Positions 7,712-12,020 of a DNA stretch of 14,103 nucleotides are shown here, piece after piece. The translations under genes were made by a program, and so were the position numbers. How positions within the stretch are numbered: the first letter of the stretch is position 1; each line of letters starts with the position of its first letter. The stretch lies in the NCBI GenBank assembly GCA_020433835.1, contig JAGRBY010000127.1:1-14103 (forward strand). Reading direction: 5' to 3'. Origin of the DNA: Anaerolineae bacterium. GTDB taxonomy: Bacteria; Chloroflexota; Anaerolineae; 4572-78; J111. Below the pieces are notes generated by a model. It was given only the letters and a program-made list of their open reading frames with translations. It ran no database searches and had not been told where the DNA came from.

Positions 7712-7732
7712 AAACGTCCCCCTGGGACGTTT
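7712..7732 (-). promoter_or_regulatory. Hairpin in the secG leader, possible attenuator
   Basis: A perfect 9-bp inverted repeat (AAACGTCCC at 7712-7720 with GGGACGTTT at 7724-7732) has a 3-base loop. On the minus strand it lies between the secG promoter and the secG start and is followed by CTGCTTTATTTTTA, an interrupted T-rich run. This makes it a possible attenuator or processing hairpin, and a weak terminator at best. On the plus strand it is followed by only a short T run. Confidence 0.45.
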
Positions 7733-7765
7733 TGTTAGCACAGTCGGTAAACAAGCGTAATCCCT

Positions 7766-7793
7766 ATTATAAATTGTCTGCTTATTTCGACAA
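7766..7793 (-). promoter_or_regulatory. Promoter for the secG operon
   Basis: On the minus strand, TTGTCG (plus 7788-7793) and a perfect TATAAT (plus 7766-7771) are separated by 16 bases. Transcription would begin near 7759 and run into the leader hairpin and then secG. It is back-to-back with the plus-strand promoter at 7805-7831. Confidence 0.6.
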
Positions 7794-7804
7794 AATCATC
7801 CGAT

Positions 7805-7831
7805 TTGATTTTGCCGTAGGTCTGGTATAAT
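7805..7831 (+). promoter_or_regulatory. Extended -10 promoter for the DUF2007 gene
   Basis: A perfect TATAAT at 7826-7831 is preceded by TG one base before it (7823-7824), the extended -10 arrangement. The nearest -35-like hexamer, TTGATT at 7805-7810, is only 15 bases away, so the extended -10 probably carries most of the recognition. Transcription would start near 7838 and give a leader of about 140 bases before ATG 7977. Confidence 0.6.
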
Positions 7832-7877
7832 ACAATTATAGTAGTCATTCATGTGCGTTTTATGCAAAACAAGGCTA

Positions 7878-7933
7878 AAACAGATCTCACTTAGCCTCAG
7901 CCTTAATCTGTTTGTAAACTTAGCTAAGGCTGA
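7878..7933 (+). promoter_or_regulatory. Structured leader, candidate H-type pseudoknot, upstream of the DUF2007 gene
   Basis: Within the predicted leader, AAACAGAT (7878-7885) pairs perfectly with ATCTGTTT (7906-7913), 8 bp. TCAGCCTTA (7897-7905), lying in the loop of that stem, pairs perfectly with TAAGGCTGA (7925-7933), 9 bp. The stems abut with no bases between 7905 and 7906, and the crossing loops are 11 bases each, the geometry of an H-type pseudoknot. An alternative pairing, GGCTAA (7873-7878) with TTAGCC (7891-7896), competes with it. No known riboswitch class was recognised. The stem sequences could also be protein-binding inverted repeats. Confidence 0.45.
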
Positions 7934-7976
7934 ATACAAGATACCAACACTTTAACCATTCAGTGTAAGGAAGGCT

Positions 7977-8318
7977 ATGACAGGTGTATTTGGCGATGCG
8001 TTACCCTGGCCTAACGCCCACAGAAAAGAGACGGCCAGCAGTTCTGAAACCACCAAGGGAGGATCAGAGTTTACCGCTTGGATAACAATTGCTGAAAACT
8101 TAAATCCCGGTGAAGCAATTGTTATTAAAGGACGCCTTGAAAGTGAAGGTATCCCCGTTGTTTTACAGCAAGAAGCCGTCGGTTCGGTATTAGGCTTGAC
8201 GGTGGGGCCGCTTGGTTCGGCCAAAATATCGGTTCCCGAGCCGCTGGTTGAGCAGGCACTGGCCATTTTGGCCGAGACGTTTGATGTCGATGACAGCGCG
8301 TTTGGGGATACGGACTAA
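7977..8318 (+). CDS. DUF2007-family protein
   Basis: A 113-residue small soluble protein. Residues about 33-102 match the DUF2007 (putative signal-transducing protein) pattern: AWITIAENLNPGEAIVIKGRLESEGIPVVL, a central LGLTVGPLGSAKISVPEPLVEQALAIL strand-helix, and an acidic tail. The fold is small and ferredoxin-like; the biochemical role is not established for the family. The first 30 residues are polar and probably disordered, with no signal peptide. ATG 7977 has a good Shine-Dalgarno AAGGAAGG (7967-7974). Upstream are an extended -10 promoter and a long leader with pseudoknot potential. The LysM/propeller gene begins 52 bp downstream with no terminator seen between, so both may share a transcript. 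Confidence 0.8.
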   Translation: MTGVFGDALPWPNAHRKETASSSETTKGGSEFTAWITIAENLNPGEAIVIKGRLESEGIPVVLQQEAVGSVLGLTVGPLGSAKISVPEPLVEQALAILAETFDVDDSAFGDTD

Positions 8319-8370
8319 ACCCTTAATGTCTTATTGGTAGTTTGTAGCCTTGCGTAAGGAGGGATACATT

Positions 8371-9735
8371 ATGCGCAGCAGTAGAATTCTTTGGGGAACA
8401 CGTTGGATAAACCTATGTAGACTGGCCCTTCTCATGGCCATCGCTTTGGGAGTGAGCCTGAATGCGACAACCGTAGCGGCTCAAGAGGCGGGAACCGGCA
8501 GCAGCTACATTATTCAACACGATGACACACTCTGGAAAATTGCCGAAAAGTTCTTGGGCGACGGCAACTTGTATAATGAGATTATTACCGCCACCAACGC
8601 CAAGAGCGTTGAAGACGCCACGTACAGCGCCATTCAGGATGCCAATATCATCACCTTAGGCGCCAAGCTCTGGATTCCCGGCGTTGAGGAGATAGCCGCC
8701 AATGGCACGACCGCACCTGCACCGTCGCTGCCGGCTGACCAAACATCGCTTTCATCGGCCACCGAGGGATCACCGACCGGCCACATCGCTTTCAGCTTTT
8801 GGAACGACTCGCCGGAGCGCTGTACCTATGAGATCGACGTCATCGATGTCTCATCCTGCCTGACCGATGCCGCCGCCTGCCAGGCCACGCGCCGCATCTT
8901 CACGCTGGCCAACGCCAGCGAACCGGCCCTCTCGCCCGACGGTACTCTGCTGGCCTTTCGGGGCTGGGGAGCCATTCCCGAAAAACATAAAGACGAAACC
9001 GAAGATCATCCCTATTACGGCTGCGCCACGCCCGAGGCCGAGCGCCAGATAGGCTACACCACCCTCGACGGCACCGCCTACACCGGCGTTACCAAATTCT
9101 GGGAAGACTCCCATCCCGATTGGTCGCCCAACGGCGAGCGTTTGCTGTTCGACACCCGCCGTGAGGATGATGGCCGCAGCCGCATTATGGCCAGTAATGT
9201 TGTCCACAATTATGAAGAAGATTTCCGTATCGAAGGCCAATACCCTTCCTGGGCACCCGATAACGAGCGTTTTGTCTACCGGGGCTGCGATTTAACCGGC
9301 AATCGCTGCGGGTTGTGGCTAGCCAAAGCCATTCCCGTACAGGCCTGGGATGTCGGCGTCAATATGATCGGCCCCCTGCTTGAGGAGCCGGAAGCAGCCC
9401 ACCCCGACTGGTCACCCGTAGACGATCAAATCGTCTACCAAAGCCCGACTGCCGACGGCAATTGGGATCTCTATCTCATCAATGCCGATGGCACCAACAA
9501 ACGCCAACTGACCACCGCTCCCGATATCGAAGGCATGCCCTCGTGGTCGCCCGACGGCCAGTGGATTAGCTATTTGTCTAATGCCGACGGCAACTGGGGC
9601 ATTCACCTCATCAAAGCCGACGGCAGCGAACACCATCTGCTGTTCCCCTTTGACGGCGGTGATTTTACGCCTAAAACCATTACGCCCTACTACGGCCGTA
9701 ACTGGATCGATGAGCAAATCTCCTGGTCACGGTAA
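8371..9735 (+). CDS. Secreted LysM plus TolB-like beta-propeller protein
   Basis: A 454-residue exported protein. Residues 1-38 form a Sec signal peptide with likely cleavage after VAA-Q. A LysM-type domain (about 45-103, YIIQHDDTLWKIAEKFLGD ... LGAKLWIP) would bind peptidoglycan or a related glycan. After a proline/serine linker come WD40-like PD40 repeats of the TolB type with W/LSPDG-x-x-hydrophobic cores near 187, 250, 293, 346 and 391, probably most of a six-bladed propeller for protein or ligand binding. Paired cysteines in 151-170 and 306-313 suggest disulfides. I start at ATG 8371 because AAGGAGGG (8356-8363) lies just before it; an upstream TTG at 8350 would place that ribosome site inside the gene. 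The gene's end overlaps the convergent minus-strand gene by 9 bp. The exact function is unknown. Confidence 0.88.
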   Translation: MRSSRILWGTRWINLCRLALLMAIALGVSLNATTVAAQEAGTGSSYIIQHDDTLWKIAEKFLGDGNLYNEIITATNAKSVEDATYSAIQDANIITLGAKLWIPGVEEIAANGTTAPAPSLPADQTSLSSATEGSPTGHIAFSFWNDSPERCTYEIDVIDVSSCLTDAAACQATRRIFTLANASEPALSPDGTLLAFRGWGAIPEKHKDETEDHPYYGCATPEAERQIGYTTLDGTAYTGVTKFWEDSHPDWSPNGERLLFDTRREDDGRSRIMASNVVHNYEEDFRIEGQYPSWAPDNERFVYRGCDLTGNRCGLWLAKAIPVQAWDVGVNMIGPLLEEPEAAHPDWSPVDDQIVYQSPTADGNWDLYLINADGTNKRQLTTAPDIEGMPSWSPDGQWISYLSNADGNWGIHLIKADGSEHHLLFPFDGGDFTPKTITPYYGRNWIDEQISWSR

Positions 9736-10089
9736 ATTCTGACGACTGACCGGGTCGGTCTCGACATCACCGATCACCGTCCACGACCGCCCCTGGATTC
9801 CAGCCGGGGGCGGTAGAATGGGCGATCCGGCCATAGCTGGTTTCTCCGAACCGTTGATGACCACAATCGGCGGATGCGCTGCGGTCTGATGCCCCGGCAT
9901 CGTCATGGCTTGCTGTGTGTGCTGCCGCATCACCAGATATGTAAACAAAAACGTTGTCGGCACGCTGGCGACTACGCCCAGAATCACGCCAATGACCACG
10001 GCCAGCGCATCGACACTGGCCCGTAAGCTAAACAGCGCCGTAAATGTCACCACAATAGCGACGCCTAAAATAAGGAGATAACGTTTCAT
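9727..10089 (-). CDS. Small two-helix membrane protein, second gene of the FtsK-like operon
   Basis: A 120-residue protein not recognised as a named family. Residues about 4-22 and 27-53 are hydrophobic and form two closely spaced membrane helices, with few charges between them. The rest (about 55-120) is a polar, proline- and glycine-rich tail (HPPIVVINGSEKPAM, SPILPPPAGIQG) probably facing the cytosol. It begins 15 bp after the stop of the soluble FtsK-like ATPase, so the two are likely co-transcribed from the SOS-type promoter. An attractive but unproven reading is that it is a separate membrane anchor for the translocase, which lacks the usual FtsK helices. Its stop overlaps the end of the convergent LysM/propeller gene. 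Confidence 0.7.
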   Translation of the reverse strand: MKRYLLILGVAIVVTFTALFSLRASVDALAVVIGVILGVVASVPTTFLFTYLVMRQHTQQAMTMPGHQTAAHPPIVVINGSEKPAMAGSPILPPPAGIQGRSWTVIGDVETDPVSRQNLP

Positions 10090-10104
10090 AGTCGTTGCCT
10101 TTGG

Positions 10105-11301
10105 TTACTTGATTAATCGCAGTTGGTGACCCAGCACCGCCGTAATACCGCGCTTGGTCGAAGCGGCAGCCGGTGATGGGGCAAAGTGGTCGGTACCGGT
10201 GGCCGCCAGCGGCATTACCGCGTCCGGCGGTGCGAGTTCCATCCACTGGCGTTGATGCCGCTGTTTGGCCTGAAGTCGACTCACCACCTGTTGAATTTCG
10301 CCTTCCGAGACATAAGCGCCTTGAAAGCGGGTTACATTGCCCTTGACCACCAGCAAAAAATCGCCCCGCCCCAGCAGTTTCTCGGCACCAGTGCTGGCGA
10401 TCCCGGCGGCAATGCGAGCATCGTCGGGGCTGGTTACGCTGCCGATAATCCGCACCGGAAAGTTGCTGCGCGTCAGCGATCCAATGGTCGCTGCCAGCGG
10501 TTTTTGGGTGCAGGCAATCAAATGGATGCCGGCACTGCGCCCCCGCTGCGTCAGGCGCGTCATCAGCCGATCCATTGCTTTGCCGCCCTGTTCCATCAAA
10601 TCGGCCACCTCATCGATAAAAATAACCAGCCGAGGTTCCGTGATGCGCTGCTGATCGCGGCGAACCATTTCCGACACCATCTCGCCCAGGGTGAAGATCG
10701 CCTGATGGACATCGTCAATGACCGGTCGCAGCAGGTGGGGCAGCCGCTGCTCTTGATTGACGCGAGCAAAGGGTTCAAAGCCGTTGCGTTTGGGATCGAT
10801 GAACAACAGTTGAACCTCGCCCAGTCGATTGGTCATCGCCAGCGACAGAGCCATACTGCGAGCCAATGCCGTTTTGCCGGAGCCGGTCGTTCCGGCTATC
10901 AGCACGTGGGCCACCTCGGGCGAGGCCAATCGCAAAATAAGCGGGCTGCCCGAGTTATCCATGCCTAATACCGTCGATTGGCGCGGCATGTCGCCCAACT
11001 TAGGCAGCAGATCCATCAGGCACACCTTTTGCGGGTTGAGGCGCGGCACTTCGATCTCTACGCTGGCCCCTTGTCGGGCAATACGCACGCTGGAGGCCCC
11101 TAAATGCAGCGCGATCTCTTCCGACAGCGCCGTAATCCGCGCGATCTTGGTAGCGAATTCCGGCAGGATTTGATAGTGGATCCAGCGCGGTGTCACCGTA
11201 CCGCCCAATACCCGCGCCGGAACGCGATGGCTGTGCAGCACCCATTCGATTTGATTGGCCTGACTTTCTAAATAGCGCTCCATTTCAGCGGGAGCCAACA
11301 T
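10105..11301 (-). CDS. Short soluble FtsK/SpoIIIE-type DNA translocase
   Basis: A 398-residue ATPase of the FtsK/SpoIIIE type, which pumps double-stranded DNA. Residues about 20-90 resemble the FtsK alpha domain (VTPRWIHYQILPEFATKIARI, ASSVRIARQGASVEIEVP). The RecA-like motor (about 110-335) has Walker A GTTGSGKT (137-144), DPKRNGFEPF, Walker B LVIFIDE (225-231) and the late TQRGRSAGIHLIACTQKP. It lacks membrane helices, a long linker and a recognisable gamma winged-helix; the last 60 residues are low complexity. At about 400 residues it is half or less of a cell-division FtsK, so it is likely an accessory translocase or a mobile-element-type ATPase. GAGAGGA precedes ATG 11301. A promoter with an embedded LexA-type box lies upstream, and a small membrane protein follows in the operon. 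Confidence 0.9.
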   Translation of the reverse strand: MLAPAEMERYLESQANQIEWVLHSHRVPARVLGGTVTPRWIHYQILPEFATKIARITALSEEIALHLGASSVRIARQGASVEIEVPRLNPQKVCLMDLLPKLGDMPRQSTVLGMDNSGSPLILRLASPEVAHVLIAGTTGSGKTALARSMALSLAMTNRLGEVQLLFIDPKRNGFEPFARVNQEQRLPHLLRPVIDDVHQAIFTLGEMVSEMVRRDQQRITEPRLVIFIDEVADLMEQGGKAMDRLMTRLTQRGRSAGIHLIACTQKPLAATIGSLTRSNFPVRIIGSVTSPDDARIAAGIASTGAEKLLGRGDFLLVVKGNVTRFQGAYVSEGEIQQVVSRLQAKQRHQRQWMELAPPDAVMPLAATGTDHFAPSPAAASTKRGITAVLGHQLRLIK

Positions 11302-11356
11302 AATTTTCCTCTCAATAGTCTGGATCGGTTCTGACGTTTCGGGTTTGGTGTGTTCT

Positions 11357-11386
11357 ATTGTACTAGAACATATGTTCTAGTGTCAA
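11357..11386 (-). promoter_or_regulatory. Sigma70-type promoter for the FtsK-like operon
   Basis: On the minus strand a consensus TTGACA (plus 11381-11386) and TACAAT (plus 11357-11362) are separated by 18 bases. The spacer is almost entirely a palindromic LexA-type site. Transcription should start near 11350, giving a leader of about 50 bases to ATG 11301. Confidence 0.85.
11362..11381. promoter_or_regulatory. LexA (SOS) box, perfect 20-bp palindrome
   Basis: ACTAGAACATATGTTCTAGT is its own reverse complement over all 20 bases. Its core GAAC-ATAT-GTTC (11366-11377) matches the Gram-positive LexA/DinR consensus GAAC-N4-GTTC. It fills the spacer between the -35 and -10 of the FtsK-like operon promoter, where a bound repressor would exclude RNA polymerase. 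A further TGTTCTA half-site lies at 11351-11357. LexA identity is inferred from the consensus; no lexA gene is in the window. Confidence 0.8.
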
Positions 11387-11397
11387 GAAGCAAAATT

Positions 11398-11434
11398 AAA
11401 AATGGCGAGGTTCTCAAAGAACCTCGCCATTTTT
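11398..11434 (-). terminator. Rho-independent terminator of rpsT
   Basis: A perfect 17-bp stem (11398-11414 with 11418-11434) around a 3-base loop, with GC-rich core GGCGAGGTTCT and A/T ends. On the minus strand it ends in ATTTTTAATTTTG. It lies 29 bp beyond the rpsT stop and ends rpsT transcription just 11 bp before the -35 of the FtsK-like promoter. This insulates the SOS-type operon. It would also work on the plus strand. Confidence 0.95.
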
Positions 11435-11463
11435 AGAGCGCGTTGGGTAAAAAGCTAAAGCGT

Positions 11464-11733
11464 TTAGGCGGCTTTGGCTTTGTTCAGTGCCTTCATCAAG
11501 CGTGATTTCCGGCGGGCGGCGTTGTTTTTGTGAATAACGCCTTTTTGAGCTGCTTTGTCTAAAGCCTTAATGGCTTTTTTCAGCGTTTCTTCTGCCTGCT
11601 CAACATTTCCGGAATCAACCTGAGTCCGTGTTCTTTTAACGTACGTGCGGGCCGTACCTGCATACAAACGATTTTGAACGCGTCGTTTTTCGCTCTGCTT
11701 GGCGCGTTTTATTGCCGATTTAATGTTAGCCAA
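11464..11733 (-). CDS. rpsT: 30S ribosomal protein S20
   Basis: An 89-residue basic protein that binds 16S rRNA early in 30S assembly. The sequence is diagnostic: MANIKSAIKRAKQSEKRR at the N terminus, a central LKKAIKALDKAAQKGVIHKNNAARRKSRL and a short KALNKAKAA tail, with the usual S20 length and all-helical, lysine/arginine-rich character. The start codon is TTG (plus 11731-11733 reads CAA) with GGAG 8 bases upstream. E. coli rpsT also starts with UUG, where the weak start codon matters for feedback by S20. The gene stands alone between its own promoter region and a strong terminator. Confidence 0.97.
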   Translation of the reverse strand: MANIKSAIKRAKQSEKRRVQNRLYAGTARTYVKRTRTQVDSGNVEQAEETLKKAIKALDKAAQKGVIHKNNAARRKSRLMKALNKAKAA

Positions 11734-11824
11734 AATTTTATCTCCGTAAAACTAAAAATGGTTGGTATTAACTCAATTTATGGGTGAGACACGATAAAAA
11801 GTGCATTTGGCCCAGCCGCTGACC

Positions 11825-11853
11825 ATAATGCACACGAGTTTCAATAGGTTCAA
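11825..11853 (-). promoter_or_regulatory. Possible rpsT promoter
   Basis: On the minus strand TTGAAC (plus 11848-11853) and CATTAT (plus 11825-11830) are spaced by 17 bases, each matching four of six consensus positions. Transcription would start near 11818, about 85 bases before the TTG start. It is the best-spaced pair I found in the gap, but the matches are modest. Confidence 0.35.
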
Positions 11854-11873
11854 CAATTCAAGGGAATATCACA

Positions 11874-11901
11874 TTTGAACAATCGTAAATGATAGTTCAA
11901 A
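11874..11901. repeat. Inverted repeat in the rpsT-LysM gap
   Basis: TTTGAAC (11874-11880) and GTTCAAA (11895-11901) form a perfect 7-bp inverted repeat with a 14-base spacer, between the divergent rpsT and LysM/NlpE-like genes. The spacer is too long for a LexA box. It could be an operator for either promoter; nothing else supports that. Confidence 0.3.
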
Positions 11902-11946
11902 GCGGTTGATTTGTCCAGTTTTCGCTATCCATTTGGAAGATCATAT

Positions 11947-11974
11947 TTCACTTTTCATTCAATTCAGCTAGAAT
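11947..11974 (+). promoter_or_regulatory. Possible promoter of the second LysM gene
   Basis: TTCACT (11947-11952) and TAGAAT (11969-11974) are separated by 16 bases, about 45 bp upstream of ATG 12021. The -10 matches five of six positions and the -35 four of six. It is the best candidate in an AT-rich stretch. Confidence 0.4.
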
Positions 11975-12020
11975 AACGCCTTATCTTGAATTCCATCATC
12001 ATCGTTACAAAGGAGTACTT

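Noticed and set aside
7838..7976. A known riboswitch (preQ1 or SAM-II, both pseudoknots) or an ANTAR twin-hairpin target
   Set aside because: The conserved core bases of those riboswitches are not present, and there are no paired hexaloop hairpins with A and G at the required loop positions.
8350..8370. A TTG start adding 7 residues to the LysM/propeller protein
   Set aside because: The strong ribosome site AAGGAGGG lies inside that extension and is correctly spaced for ATG 8371.
10186..10968. A 260-codon plus-strand open frame opposite the FtsK-like gene
   Set aside because: The minus strand carries Walker A and B motifs here; the plus-strand translation is compositionally odd and has no ribosome site or motif.
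9727..11301. The FtsK-like operon as part of a prophage or integrative element
   Set aside because: No integrase, relaxase, terminase, replication gene, att repeats or neighbouring tRNA is visible; flanking genes are ordinary chromosomal ones. It remains possible only as a relic.
11874..11901. The TTTGAAC/GTTCAAA inverted repeat as a second LexA box
   Set aside because: The GAAC and GTTC halves are separated by 14 bases rather than 4, so it does not fit the LexA consensus.
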